Below are positions 1 to 12,340 of a DNA stretch of 64,000 nucleotides, one piece after another. Position 1 is the stretch's first letter, and each line of letters starts with the position of its first letter. A program made the position numbers and the translations under genes. The notes under the pieces were generated by a model. That model made no database searches. It had not been told where the DNA came from and worked only from the letters and a program-made list of their open reading frames with translations. Source of the DNA: Jacaranda mimosifolia (taxonomy: Eukaryota > Streptophyta > Magnoliopsida > Lamiales > Bignoniaceae); contig CM032121.1 in the NCBI GenBank assembly GCA_018894105.1, forward strand, positions 2,605,507-2,669,506, read 5' to 3'.

Positions 1-336
1 ATTAAAATAATACTGAATCTTGAGAATCCAAATATAATTATTTTGAAATTATTGAACAAAAGAATATCCCAAATGCAAACAAACTTTTTTAAAAGAAAAA
101 TCACCATTTGTTCTGCTAAGAAAATGGGGGAAAAAAAAAGAAAATAGCCAAATCAGTTGTAATCGCGTGGGCCACTAGATTACTAATTTTACTCTAATTT
201 ATCAGGTAAAAAAAAAAGAAAAATAAAAAAATAAATAAACCAATCAAGAGTCAACGTGGGCTCCAGTCAGGACGTCCAATCCTCCATCAATACAATTTCT
301 AACAAATAACTTTATACTTTATTTGGTATGTTTTAC

Positions 337-1156
337 TATACCTGGAAAAGTTCAGCCTATACCCGTGGGTATCCAAAAAAATACGGGTAATGGGCTTTAT
401 TTCTTTTATTCAAGAAATTACGGGTAATTTTACCGGTACCCAAATTTACCTGCCATCTTTTGGCCTAACCCGCGGGTACCCGTGGGTAGCCCGTAAATAT
501 TTTATTTATTTATATATATTATATTATATATTATATAAATATATATTGTATATTATATAAATATATATTATATATTTATATATATTTACATATAAATATT
601 TTTAATCTAAATATTAATTTTTGATTTCATAAATTAAAAATCTATAGCAAATTAAATTAAATTATATCCTAAAACAACTTGTTGTGCATATTCCTATGGA
701 TGCAACATCTTTTTCCACAAGAACAACAATGTTTTATTGATATTTAAATTTTCAATTCAAAAAACTTTTGGCATGTAATGGAATTTAAATTTGAACTTTT
801 GAATGTGATGTACTTTAAATTTGGTAGATTTTAAATACTTAAGATATAAGTTTTAAACTAAAATATTATTATTATGCTTTAGGTATTTGTTCAATTTAAT
901 GTTTGGAATTTGTAGTCTTTTTTTTCGTAGTTTTATTTAGTTAATATTTGAGAAACATCAAGTTTACCTTTAAATATTATAAAAAAAATAGTAATAATAA
1001 AATTTAAAAAAAATTATGGGAACCCGCGGGTTACCCGTTACCCATCCTCATGGGTAACGGGTCCCATATCTCGTACCTATTAAAAAATGGGTAAATTTAC
1101 CCAACCCGTTGGTACCCGTAATTGAGTTACCCAATGGTACCCAATTGCCAGGTCTA
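337..1156. mobile_element. Non-autonomous hAT-type DNA transposon, 820 bp
   Basis: It is flanked by the perfect 8-bp target duplication TGTTTTAC (329-336 and 1157-1164). The termini form a short inverted repeat, TATACCTGG at the left and, read inward, TAGACCTGG at the right. Subterminal regions are full of GGGTACCC/ACCCGTGGG motifs, as in many plant hAT elements; the middle is AT-rich and non-coding. No transposase is present. The matching place in unit 2 (near 45478) has no such element. Confidence 0.85.
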
Positions 1157-1164
1157 TGTTTTAC

Positions 1165-1213
1165 TACTTTGGATCCTCTATTTCACTTCATATTTCATCA
1201 CTTACTTAACTTG

Positions 1214-1250
<37 letters not shown>

Positions 1251-1413
1251 ATTTGATTCTGATTCAATTATTTTTATAAAAAAAATAGTTAATATAGTGT
1301 CATATAATTACAAAATGGAATAGGAGATAGAATATAAATTGGAATAAAGGATCTAAACCGACATTTTCCATCAATTTTTTCGCTTTATTTATTTTTTTTC
1401 CTCACATGTAAGG
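1165..1413. other. PLAT copy 1 upstream region
   Basis: AT-rich sequence with a (TA)n tract near 1217-1244. Most of it (to about 1360) has no counterpart in unit 2, where the text goes directly from the TTTGGTA motif to the CATTTTCC motif. The last 50 bases before the TATA box are shared by both copies and are the likely core of the common promoter. Confidence 0.5.
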
Positions 1414-1423
1414 TATTATAAAT
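1414..1423 (+). promoter_or_regulatory. TATA box of PLAT copy 1
   Basis: TATTATAAAT lies 72 bases upstream of the ATG, giving an expected transcription start near 1445-1455 and a leader of about 40-50 nt. The motif and the preceding CTCACATGTA are conserved upstream of copy 2. Confidence 0.6.
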
Positions 1424-1494
1424 TGTTGAGCTTGAAGCCCAGCTCATTTTGTATTACAAGAAAGCAGATCAAGAAAAAAGTTGTATGCAATCCA

Positions 1495-2181
1495 ATGGCA
1501 GTCAACCGCCTCTTCTTCCATCTCCTCATCCTTGCTTCAATCTTCGCTATCTGCAAATCTGTAAGTATCTCTTTCTTCAATCACATCTCTCATAACTATC
1601 ATATTCAAATTTCATACACAATTAATCGGCGATACCTGTTTAAGTTTTGTGCATATTTATGATGTTTTTGTGCTCAAAATGTGGGGAAAATGCAGGATGA
1701 TGTGGTGAAACTGTAGGATGATGCGAATTATGTTTACACAGTGTATGTGAAGACGGGATCAATCATAGGGGCAGGGACGAACTCTAACATCACCTTAAGT
1801 CTGTACGGTGCAGATGGTCATGGAATTAGGATCAATAATCTGGTGTCTTGGGGCGGGATTATGGGCAAGGATCATGACTACTTCGAGTTTGGAAACCTTG
1901 ATATCTTCAGCGGACGAGGCCCGTGTTTGACCAAGTCTGCTTGTAAGATGAACCTCACCTATAGCGGAATGGGTTTGCTTCCTGCATGGTACTGTGACTA
2001 CGTCGAAGTGACCGCTACTGGGCTTGACAAGAATTGTGCTAAGATACATTTCAAGGTGGATCAATGGCTGACCCCCAATGTGCCACCGTTTCAACTAACT
2101 GTCATCAGGAACTCATGTTTGTCCGATGGCAAGAAGCCTATGATGGATAGTTTGGATTTGTCTCTAGTTTCGATGATATAG
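1495..2181 (+). CDS. PLAT-domain stress protein, two exons (1495..1560, 1717..2181), intact
   Basis: The product is 176 aa. Exon 1 (22 codons) encodes a hydrophobic signal peptide (MAVNRLFFHLLILASIFAIC). A phase-0 GT-AG intron follows. Exon 2 encodes one PLAT/LH2 domain, about residues 27-150, with the family hallmarks YVKTGS (32-37), NLVSWGG, DYFE and GNLDIFSGRGPCL (81-93), then QWL and a C-terminal PPFQLT. The five cysteines after the signal (92, 98, 115, 129, 156) suggest disulfides. Length matches Arabidopsis PLAT1-type proteins (about 180 aa), which are ER/secretory and linked to abiotic stress tolerance; that role is known for the family and inferred here. Which PLAT1/2/3 orthologue it is cannot be decided. 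The start is fixed by the conserved ATG, also present in copy 2. The reading frame requires the second 3' splice site (AG at 1715-1716). Confidence 0.9.
1561..1716 (+). other. Intron with duplicated 3' splice site
   Basis: The donor GTAAGT is at 1561. Two acceptors lie 21 nt apart: TGCAG ending at 1695 and TGTAG ending at 1716, each followed by GATGATG. Use of the first adds six codons and then TAG at 1714-1716, ending the protein at 28 aa. Use of the second gives the intact PLAT protein. Copy 2 has only one acceptor, so the 21 bp are an insertion/duplication in copy 1. Confidence 0.8.
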
Positions 2182-2400
2182 TAGATCTTCAGGCTCTATT
2201 TGGATCGAATGTTTGCGGGCTTTCAACTCTATTTGAACCTTCTACAACTTAAGTGTGATTCCCTGTAATGTGAACTGCATATTAAGATGACCAAATAAAT
2301 GGGGAAGTATTGTAATGTACTGTAATGCCCTTTTTGTTAAAAAGGGCATCATCATGTTTTAATGAATAAAATGAACTTATCTTATTTCTGCTATTTCTTT
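2182..2400 (+). terminator. 3' UTR with hairpin and poly(A) signals of PLAT copy 1
   Basis: AATAAA occurs at 2294-2299 and 2365-2370. Between them, 2326-2348 forms a perfect 11-bp stem (ATGCCCTTTTT with AAAAAGGGCAT) and a GTT loop. The same arrangement, signal-hairpin-signal, is kept after copy 2. Confidence 0.65.
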
Positions 2401-3726
2401 TTTCTTGGAGTATCTTCCTTTTCTTTTCTTCCCCCCCCCCCCCCCCTTTTGGCTTTATTGAATTCAAAAGTCATTTGTTTGTTAGTATGAAGATTGAGTT
2501 AATGGCTCCTCCATTGAATTTTACCTTCAATGCTTGTATAATGTTGAGCTTTAAGGCCATGCCAATAGTAGTGCAAATTTGAATGTGAGAAGCTTAAAAT
2601 AAGATTAATTTTTTTTTATGCTATTTAATATTAAAAATTGGACTATTATCTTGCCATACAATTTCTCTTAATTTCATTTGAGTATTTGATATGTAATATT
2701 AAGCTTAAAAATTATATATTTGCCCTACAAAAACTAATATTTGGAGCTTGGGGATGTGTGAATAATTAAGGATTATTTTTGGTAATACTCCGAGGGCTTA
2801 GTTGTAATATATCCAAAAGATTCAAGGCAAAGATGATATTTTAAAGAGGAGATAATAAAATTAAGGGGTGCGGTTCCACAATCACATCCCAATTCCCAAC
2901 ATTTGAGATTGCAATATGTCTTAATTAACGTTATCGTGGCGGGCTTAGGAAAAATTTAGGACCAGACCGCACTCCTAGTGGTGAATATAAAAAAGGTTAT
3001 TATCTCACATTAAAGACCCTGTCTCATACTATTGCCAAGCACCAAACACCTCCCATAGAGATTGAAGAATACTTGTCTATATATGTTAAATTGATGTCAT
3101 GTCACAACCTTATGTTGTACCAACAAGATGTATTTTTACCTTTAACAGGGAAATCGCCAGTTTCATATTAGAGTGTAAGAATAGTATTATGTTGGGTAGA
3201 CTTTACTTTTTAATAATTGTGGTGTAATTTTTACATATTTACAATATTGCACGCGTTTCAAATTGAACTATAAAAATGATGCCATGTCGATAGTAAAACT
3301 TACATTGTACTAACATGGTATAGTTTTTACATCATCTATGAAATTGTACCTGTTTCACATTTAATTGTGAAAATCATCATGTCATGACCACAATGAAATT
3401 AAAATTGTACTAACATGATATAATTTTTACCCTCAGTATGAAACTACACGTTACACATAACATCAATAGTAAGTATTACAGTATTGCTAATATGTCATAT
3501 ATTTACTTACAGTATGAAACTACATGCATTTCTTATTAGATTGTTAGAATGATCTCACGTCTTTAATCAAATTTGCATTGTATTAATCCGATATATTTTT
3601 ACATTTAGTATAAAACTATGTACATGTGTTTTATATTAAATTGTGGAAATAATATCATATTAGTAATGAAACTTACATTATACCAATATGGTATAATGTT
3701 TACAGCTCATTCAAAATGTCACCATC

Positions 3727-3758
<32 letters not shown>

Positions 3759-4234
3759 GACAAGCAACTATTCTATGTTTTTTGTACATACATATCTCCA
3801 ATTCAATGTAATTTCCTAAAATCCATAGTTATAGCCGGCTTTTGTCGGTAGCCTGTTGCCTTTTTACAAAGAAATGAAGAGTAAATAGAGGGTTGGCTTA
3901 CTTCATTTTTAACTTTCTTGCCCCCTCCACAATAGCCAGGTCTGGTTAGTACGCAAGAAAATGGGTTCTTAATGGATTTGATTCATCATAGATTTGCTTG
4001 CCTCGACCTCAAGTTCATTAGTTCAAGTCATAATCAATATGAAAATTACTATAAATATTTTTATATTTACCAACTTTTGGCAAAATTAAATGATATATAT
4101 TTAGATTGAATTCAAATCTATCCTACACTTGTAATTGGAGGATGAAGTCTAAATGTAGGATTTTCTTTCTCATCCTCCTGTCGATGTGTGTGTGTGCTTT
4201 TTTTTTCTAAGGACAAAATCCCCCATTAAATATG
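2401..4234. other. Non-coding block A downstream of PLAT copy 1
   Basis: No gene seen. It contains a 16-C run at 2431-2446, and repeated short phrases of the type 'AACTTACATTGTACTAACATG' style between 3100 and 3700 that suggest an old degenerate repeat. An (ATT)10 microsatellite lies at 3728-3757. Everything up to about 3885 aligns with 46466-48315 in unit 2; 3886-4234 has no visible counterpart. Confidence 0.6.
3728..3757. repeat. (ATT)10 microsatellite
   Basis: Ten uninterrupted ATT units. The aligned place in unit 2 (near 48180) has only about three interrupted units, so the array expanded in copy 1 or shrank in copy 2 after the duplication. Confidence 0.9.
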
Positions 4235-5835
4235 TGACCATGGGGAAATTCCTCAAAATAATTGGACTTTTATATCTAATTACATATCTAGTCTTAATCA
4301 GTTGGCGTTGTTTATGAGAATCTCTGCTATGTGCCTCTTTTTATGCATCTTGGTTGAAAGATTATGATGATACGTGATCTTGTCCCACATCGAGGAATCA
4401 ACAGGAATGAAATTTAAGTATAGAAACCTTTCTCTCACCTCCCTTCAAGGCACATGTTCAAAACGAAAAATATCCCTTCAAATACGTGATAGTGAGATAA
4501 TATTACCAAACGGCTGAATTTCTATAGTTAGTGACGGGTCTGATTGTTTTGAAATTATAGAATATTAAATTTAATTTCTGGCCACCATAAAAAACAAATG
4601 AATGTGCAAGAACCTTAGCATAGAAAATTCATTTACCATTTCACTATAATCTTCTATTTTATTTTTGGAACTCGTTTTTCCTTGATTCGTTATTTCTTCC
4701 TTTCAATCTTGTCAAAATTAGTTCTTGAGATTTTATCAACCACGTTATTTTTAAAATACTTATGCTAATTATATTAGCAGAGCTTGATAATGGGCTAAGC
4801 TGAGTGGGCAAGGCCCAACGATATATTTGCATTGGCATGGTGGGCCAAGGCCCAAAAAGTGTAGATATTTAAGGGTCGTTGATGAGCTCATCCTATCCGT
4901 ATTAATAAGCATGGCAGAAGACTTTAAGGCCCAGAAGAACGAAATGAGAAATTGACATTTTATTTCTAAATTCGACATTCAATTTTTAGGGGACAATATA
5001 AGCCTATAACTAATTAACTCAACTCTTTCGATTAGTTGCCCATTTTATTTGAGGTTAATTTTTTAGCTCGATATTTTAGATTTACTATTTTGTAAAATAT
5101 AAATATTATATGGACTGGGTGATATTTTAGTTGAATCAAGTGCAATCATGGTTTTTGAATTAAAAGAAGATGGGTGGGTCAAGTGGGCAACCGTAAACTC
5201 TAAAACCACCCGCCCCTCTTTGACAAGATGATGAAAAGTGGATCGAGTGCCCCAGTCAAATGCACTCTAAGCCCATCCATGAACTTGGGCAAGGACATAT
5301 TCTTATGGCTCCAAGTTTATGCTTTAGACCCAATTTTCAGCACTCAAGTCTAGCTTGGACTTTAAAAACTTGCCCGGGAATGTACAAGAGATCAATAATT
5401 ATTTATTTTAACTATTTTACTTCATTTTAATTCTTTTTCTGTAATTTATCCTATGAAATTCAAGTATATTGAAATTATTAAAAATTCATATGTAAAAAAA
5501 ATTAAATGAATATGTTATTCACATCACAAGTTAAAATTTTTAGCACAATGCACATAAACCAATTTTAAAGTTATACCAAAAGTGGCAATTTTAAGTTTAA
5601 TAAAATAAGGAAGCCAAGGTTTATACCGCTTCTATTCAAAATTAACTTTCCAAGTTGAGTAGTTTGTAGCTTAATAGTCTGAGTCTCTCATATAATATGG
5701 GAAGTTAGGAGTTCAAATCCCAACAGATTCTTAATGTGTATGTGCTTAAATTAAAAAAAAAACAAATCAACTTTCCAAATTGGCTGAAATTTACAACTTG
5801 AAAGTACCAATGGCATCAGTTTCACATATAAACTA
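4235..5835. other. Non-coding block B
   Basis: No gene seen. The block aligns along most of its length with 58411-60290 in unit 2 (for example GATGATACGTGATCTTGTCC at 4369 versus its near-identical copy at 58530). The left edge of the shared sequence is near 4235-4245, where unit 2 has the end of a Mutator-like element. Confidence 0.7.
5660..5755 (+). repeat. tRNA-like SINE fragment
   Basis: TAGCTTAATAGTC at 5667 resembles a pol III A box. GTTCAAATCCC at 5711 resembles a B box. Their spacing (about 44 nt) is that of tRNA genes. About 30 nt later comes an A-rich tail (5747-5762). The body does not fold as a good tRNA, so I read it as a SINE or tRNA relic. The unit 2 copy (59850-60220) is split by a MITE. 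Confidence 0.45.
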
Positions 5836-7922
5836 TTAGCATGCTCCCCGTGCGATGTACCAAAAATAGTTTTAAAATTAAAATAATTTATTTTATAACA
5901 ATATTTATTTTACTTCATGTGATTAAAACATGAATTGTAATTATTTTTAACATTTAACGAACGAAAACTTGTTACATATTAAATAAAATAATATAAATAT
6001 TTCAATTAAAAATATTATGTTTGAAGATAATTTATACTTAAATAAGTTATAGAATATCAAGAATTGTTAACTCTAAGTTTATAAATTTTATAGAAATTTA
6101 TAGATTGATAAAGTTTTAAAAAATAAATAAAATAATTAAGAAAATAAAAATAGTGCAAAATATTTTACTAAATACACTTTTTAAATTATATATATATATA
6201 TCAGTGTGTGTGTGTGTGTACTTATATATTTTGACATGATAAATAAGCAAATGATTTTTTTTTTTAAAAGATAAAGCTTTTTGTATGATTTCTTAATAAT
6301 TTGGAAGTTATTGTTACATTTTCATGACACTTGAGAATTTTAAATGTTAAATATTTTTTATTAGAGTAAATATATAACATCTTGGTACGTTATCTATGAA
6401 AATAACTTACATGGAATTATTTGATAACTAATTCAATAAGTAGTTTGTAATATATAATTTTATAAGCTAAAATATCTTTTAATATTCTATATAACTCTAA
6501 TAAGTAAAATTTATTTATTTTTATTTTTATATGCAGTTATTCTATTATTTTTGAAATTACTAATTAACATATATTATGTACATAAATAATGTAATAAGTA
6601 AATTTCTAATTTTCAATTCAAAATAAAATATCAATCCCTCATAGGTTTCTTTCATAAGCATATAAAAATGTAGAAATAATTAAATGGATACATACTTCAG
6701 TCAAACTTTTTTGATCTCACATCATTAATTCATGTAAAAATATTTTTGTGAATTAATTTAAGTAAAAATATTAAAATAAATATACGCTATATAATTATGA
6801 AATAGGGTGATTAAATATATTAAAAAAATATAAATGATGTGATTCTTAATTATTTTAATCTTACTTTTAAAGTATATTTAATATAAGTTATGTAAAAGTT
6901 ATATATATATATATGTACACACACTTAAATTATAAATTGTCTAGAAAATAATTATTTAATTAAGAAATAAAACAATTTATTTGACCAAATGATTGAATTT
7001 TTTTATTTATTTAAGAATTTATTAAGTATAAAAAGTCAATTGCTGTTTTGAAATAACTTAGTTAGATAAATTTTAATTTTTTTTGGGATAAAAATATATA
7101 ATTAAATTAAAAAAAATCTAACTCTTTAAATAAAAAAATAAGTTAATATTTATTAGAGCTCAAATTTATTAGATATTTTCATTACTTCTTATATCCATTT
7201 AATTTTTTATAGTTAATATTATCAAAGTGAATATAAATTACTAAATATGAAATATTTCAATTGCAAAAAGTATTTACTTAGCAATGAAATTTTTATTTTT
7301 AGTTCTATATATATAATTCTTTATAAATAATTTTTTTATTGAAGAGAAATAGAATAATTTTCTTATAAAAATATTATAATAAGTAAAGATTCAACCAATA
7401 GAAATAAACTTATCAAAGCACATGATATTATATACAAAAACTAAAAAAGTCTTTCTTATATGCACATAAATAGAAATGGGTAAACCAAGTGTTAATAAAT
7501 TTTATTGAATATTTTATAGAAAATATATAGTATTTCTTCATTCATTTATAAAAAAATTAAAATAATTCTAACAACTTAATAAATTTATAATATTTTTAAA
7601 TATTTCATAACATCACATTATTCGAGGTACATTACTCAAATATGAATTATATATAATTTTTTTATCTAAATATCTAAATAAATTGAGAGAGCTACAACTA
7701 AAATAATGGTAAAATAAAAATTCAATATCAAAGACATACAAATTCTTATATGAACCTACAGAAATATTTGAAAATAATATTAAAAATAAATACATAAAAC
7801 ATAATTAATTGAAATAAAAATTATTGCATGTTGATGTTTTAAGTAATATAAAAATTACAATCTTAAATTGGCTATAAGAGCTTTAAATTTAAATAAATAT
7901 TGAGGAAATAATAAAGTAATAA

Positions 7923-10744
7923 TGTGGCACCCCACTCAGGATAATTCCTAAACTGAGATGCCACTTGTTCAGACTTAAATCTTAACCTATAAATAATCAA
8001 TAGGCCCATCAAAACTTTTCAAAACTTATCAGAGACAGTAGCAGACTTCAACTTAATCAAACTTCCACAAAAGTACAATATACAAGTCATCGATGATTCA
8101 ATAACATTCAATATAATATATACATACTGCTGATATTTAGTTTAGACCTAACATATCATAACATTTCTAAATTATACAAAATGTCCAAGGGTACCCATAA
8201 GCATTTACAAACATCTTTTCCATTACAAAATGTGTTCGCCGATCCAAACCTGGAGTCCAAGCTCATCGCTCAGTCTTGTGAGAAAATCAAAATAATACAA
8301 GAGGGTAAGCCCCAAGGACTTAGTGAGGGATAATCGTAATCATAAGCAATAGGAATCTGTTGAGGAAGAATCAACTCAACATATCACAATTTAACAGTCA
8401 GAACTAGAACATATCGGATACAAATAACAGTTTTAGCAAATAGGAATCTTTCCTTCATTATTGCTCCATGAATAGTTTACAAACAATAAGATACAATCAG
8501 AATAAATAAACCCGAGTCATACACAGTTTAATGGAACAAACTTAACATGAATATCAGAACAACCTTATTCCAATCGAGCAAACATATCCAAGCATGATAG
8601 CTTGACACACAGTAGATGCCTAGGAGAATCCCTAGCACATCACTGATGCCCAGGAGTATCCCTGGCACACTGCCGATACCTAGGAGAATTGAATCCCTAG
8701 CACATCACTGATGCCTAGGAGTATGCCTGGTACACCGCCGAAACCTAGGAGTATCCCTAGCATTTCGCTGATACCTAGGAGTATCCCTAGCATATCACTG
8801 ACACCTAGGAGTTTCCTAACGTGTCCCTTATACCCAAGCATTCCGCTAGGATTGGCACTTGGCCCAAATATCTTCGTACATATAACAGATATCAATCAAT
8901 CGGATTTGCCGATGAGTCAACAATACAACGTATAATTGCTAAATATACCAATATGGCGAGTTATTAACTTACAGAATAGGCTCAAATAATTGAACAAGAC
9001 TAAATGTATAACAGGCAGGATGAGTTCAAACCGATCAAGACAACGTGTGTTCTTGGCGCCAGAATAGAAATACTAAATTCATATAAGAACAAATTTCAGA
9101 AAACAACCCTCACAATGGTATACCAATTAGTTAATAGATAACAAGTAAGATTCTGAACAATTCACAGATGTCAATAAACAAGATACAATACAGTACAGAA
9201 ACTAGTCTAACCCACACAAGGGCACCATGCTAGATATGTGTAAGAAACTGCCAGATTAGCAGATCCTGACCTCCATAATCCCCAAAAAACTACAATCACC
9301 GACTACTAGTCCGTGGGATCCACTTATTCGTCACCTAACCAAAAGATCAAATCCACGATCAAAATCCTTATTCGACCTTAAAATTACAATCATACAAATA
9401 ATGGTCTAAAATCGATCTTAATCAGTTAAAGGGGTTCGATCGACATTCTCGATAAAGAAGGTGCTAAATACACCGGTCTCTATAAAGGGATATATTAGGT
9501 CCTTAATTACATAATTAACCTCGTAATATCATGCCAAGTCAATAATAATAGTCCAATTATCCTCAATAACCCAATTTTATTACTTAGGTCTCAATTCACA
9601 AAATTATGATTTTCTCTTCCAATTAACTCAATTAATTCCAAAATTATAATTAAAATAATGCAAATCTAGGTCCACTGAGTTACAAAATTTCACATGCATG
9701 GTCTGTCTTAATTGCCATATCAAATTCTTACATCAATTCCTCAACAATACACAAGATTCAGAAAGCAAAATAAACGATATAAAACCTAAAACGCAAATTC
9801 GGTCATTTCCCAAGATCTCTTAATCGGAACCTCAAAATCACAAACCAAGGACACCACCATGATCGCCGCGATAAGGTGAAGAAATTACTTGAGCATCGTC
9901 GCAGTCCGCCGTTGTGTGCCATCCCCGAAATGAAGCCACAACACCACCAGAAGATACGCCTCAACTCAAATATCACAACTCCCAGATCAATTCTAGCTTT
10001 TGCCACTGGGAAAGCCCTCAATTTTGACCTCCAATCACCGAGGCCACCACTCGCGCGCCGTGACTAAAATTTTTTAATTTCTCCATTGAAGGTGGCCCAA
10101 ACCTAAAATTGAAAGCACCAATACGTTCATTGAGCTGAGTTCTACTGGAAACACTACTTAGAATCCAGCTTCCACCATCACTCCACTAGGCCAGTCAACT
10201 GCTGCCGTGGCCGAGACTTCCAATGCAAATTTCGACCACCTCGCTGGTAGGCTTGGGGAGAAAATGGTACGGTTGAGTTTCTGGAAGTAAGGGAAATGAT
10301 TTGGCTTGTTTGTTTTGGCAATTTTTGGGCTCGCCAGATGGATTGACGGGGGGTGTACAAATGAAGAATAAAGAAAATTAGGGAGGGGGAGAGAGGGGGA
10401 ATGATATACATAAGATAACTTTCTGGAATCTCAAATTGACCCCCAAAACTTATGCCCAGCTTCCAATTGAGTCCTCCAAGATTTTGACACTCTTTAATTC
10501 AGTCCCCGAATTCCTCAGTGCCTCAAATTAACCTAGTTGACCTAAAATAATTCTACTTTGACCCGCAAAACTTTCAATTGTTGGTCAATCAAGTCTTTTT
10601 AAATTGCAATTCGACCCCAAAACTTTTGATTTTCATACAATTAAGTCATTCTTATTTATTTTTTGAGCCCTAAAATATGATCAGTCACTATATTGATTTA
10701 TAAATTCTTATTTTCTCAAAATACTAAATTTTAGGGATGTTAGA
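7923..10744 (-). repeat. 3' LTR of the gypsy element (2822 bp)
   Basis: Plus-strand TGTGGCACCCC start; inner end GGGATGTTAGA, whose last bases have drifted from GTTACA. It matches 13650-16317 throughout, with indels. It carries a 30-bp minisatellite (8615-8829), a conserved block at 8301-8330, and a GC-rich island around 9820-10070. Short open frames here are not supported as genes. Confidence 0.9.
8615..8829. repeat. 30-bp minisatellite in the LTR, seven units
   Basis: Units begin GATGCCTAGGAGTATCCCTA. Six are 30 bp and one is 35 bp (extra GAATT-type insertion). Because the period is ten codons, one frame reads as an artefactual repeat of PRSIPSISLI. The partner LTR has only four units at 14333-14452. 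Confidence 0.9.
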
Positions 10745-10754
10745 CTCCTCCTTT
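10745..10754 (-). other. Polypurine tract
   Basis: AAAGGAGGAG on the minus strand, directly before the 3' LTR start. Position and composition are those of the plus-strand primer of LTR retrotransposons. Confidence 0.75.
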
Positions 10755-12340
10755 ATTAAAAGAATTTAGTCCATAGATTCTCATATGAATATTGTTCCGA
10801 TTGGCCTAAAGTAAGTAGATTCGGTCAATCAGTTTACATCCTCTTCTCATTACATTCCACCAGAATTACTTCTTCAAGTCTTCGATACATCTCCGTGCTT
10901 TTCGGATGCATCGTGTATCTTGACTTTTGTGCCTCATCTAACAATCTCTCTTTCACTTCTTTTGGCACATATATTTCTTACGAAACAAAAGAATACCCAG
11001 ATTATCGGCATTAAACTTAGACTCTCCAGAACTTTCGACCTTTTCCTTTTGTTTCAATATCCATATACCATTGGCTTAGGGCTTGTCGTATTTCATCCTG
11101 AAATTCAGATTACACTTATATTTGCAATCCCACTTGCTGTTAATTTCAACACAACACCCATTCTGAGGCTTTCTGATGCTTCTACCTCCAGTAAGTGAGC
11201 TATTCCAGCCCTTCGGCTAAAGGTATTGGCCACTACATTTGCCTTTTCAGGTGACAGGTGATGTAAGAATCGTAGTATTCTAGAATTTCCATCCATCAGT
11301 GCCGTCTCATGAGCGATTCCTGTCAAATGGTTGACTTTTCTGAGTTAATAGCCGACAAGACATAGAAAACTACGAACTTCTATCATGTTTTTCGGTCTCT
11401 TTCAGTTGACAACCACCTCTATCTTAGAGGGGTCAATCTCTACCCCAAGAAAAGCTACCTTCTTTATTCAAGGTCTGCACTTGCTAAATTTTGCATACAA
11501 CTTATGCTCTCTTAGGTTTCGGAAGCCATGCATAACTGCATTGCGGGGTCTTTTCTAGCATTTTGCTGGTAGTACCCTTACTTCAAATCTAGCTTTGAGA
11601 AGATTCTTGTCCCCGTAGAATGTCAAATAATTCTTCTACGAAAGGTAGGGGTAATGAGCTCAATTCTTTTGGAAATACTTTCGGGTATTCAGCTACCACT
11701 TCTACTTCCTTGATTTTAAACTGTATCTCGGGGTTTGTTGATAACATACACCAAGAATTCTCGCTCGCTTTTCCTCAAAATATCCATAGTCTCTAGCGCA
11801 TATATAATTGGTGGGGATGCATTATCTGCAGAAAGGCTTGTTGGTATTGGTATCTCATCTCCAAGAGTGATGCATTTGCTGCAACAGTTTACCTGTGCTT
11901 GATGGCTACACAGCTAATCCCTTCCGAGTATTACTTTGTATTTTTAGATAGGCATTTGTGTGAGATTAGCTGGATATAATCTATCCCTAATCATCATCTC
12001 GGCAATCCTGATACATGGCGTCTGAACTTCTATTTGACAAACTATAGTCTTGGGTGGCATATTTAGTTCGAGGAAATACGACAAGTGTAAAAGAATGCAA
12101 AACACCAAGATCATTTATGGTATTATCATAATTTCCAGAATTAGAAATCATACCTTCTACCATTTCGTTAGGATCTAATGCTTCTTCTACTGTAAGGGTA
12201 TTGGCCCAAGCTAGTACTATTTGCTTTCCGCTAGCTCTTGCTACCTGTTTTCCTTTCCCTACAGATATGGGCCTTTCCTTTTGGGGCAATCTTTCAGTAA
12301 GTCTTGATTGCTTCCATAGCCCAAGCACCTACCCTGCTTC
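10755..12340 (-). pseudogene. Broken pol of the gypsy element (protease, RT, RNase H, integrase zinc domain)
   Basis: Reading the minus strand from 12330 downward, the fragments are these. A protease remnant ends in LGVLHSF (about 12085), with the usual aspartate motif degraded. An RT piece with KLDLK, a stop, then GYYQ (about 11590) jumps, without the YxDD catalytic motif, to LREHKLYAKFSKC (about 11490-11530). Next come DPSKIEVVV, a stop, then KRPKNM and EVRSFLCLVGY (11345-11440). An RNase H end reads SPEKANVVANTFSRR (about 11230-11270). An integrase zinc-binding start reads RYTMHP then EMYRRLEE (about 10860-10930). The integrase core is gone and the purine tract follows. Several stops and frameshifts make it non-functional. 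The RNase H piece lies in an open frame at 11105-11326. Confidence 0.85.

Noticed and set aside
1795..2094. 99-codon minus-strand frame over PLAT exon 2
   Set aside because: It is the antisense shadow of the PLAT coding exon; the equivalent shadow exists opposite copy 2.
5660..5732. Functional tRNA gene
   Set aside because: A and B boxes are spaced correctly but acceptor and anticodon stems do not pair, and an A-rich tail follows.
8711..8935. Repetitive protein with PRSIPSISLI units
   Set aside because: The 30-bp minisatellite period is a multiple of three, which makes any open frame look like a peptide repeat. The frame is not kept in the partner LTR.
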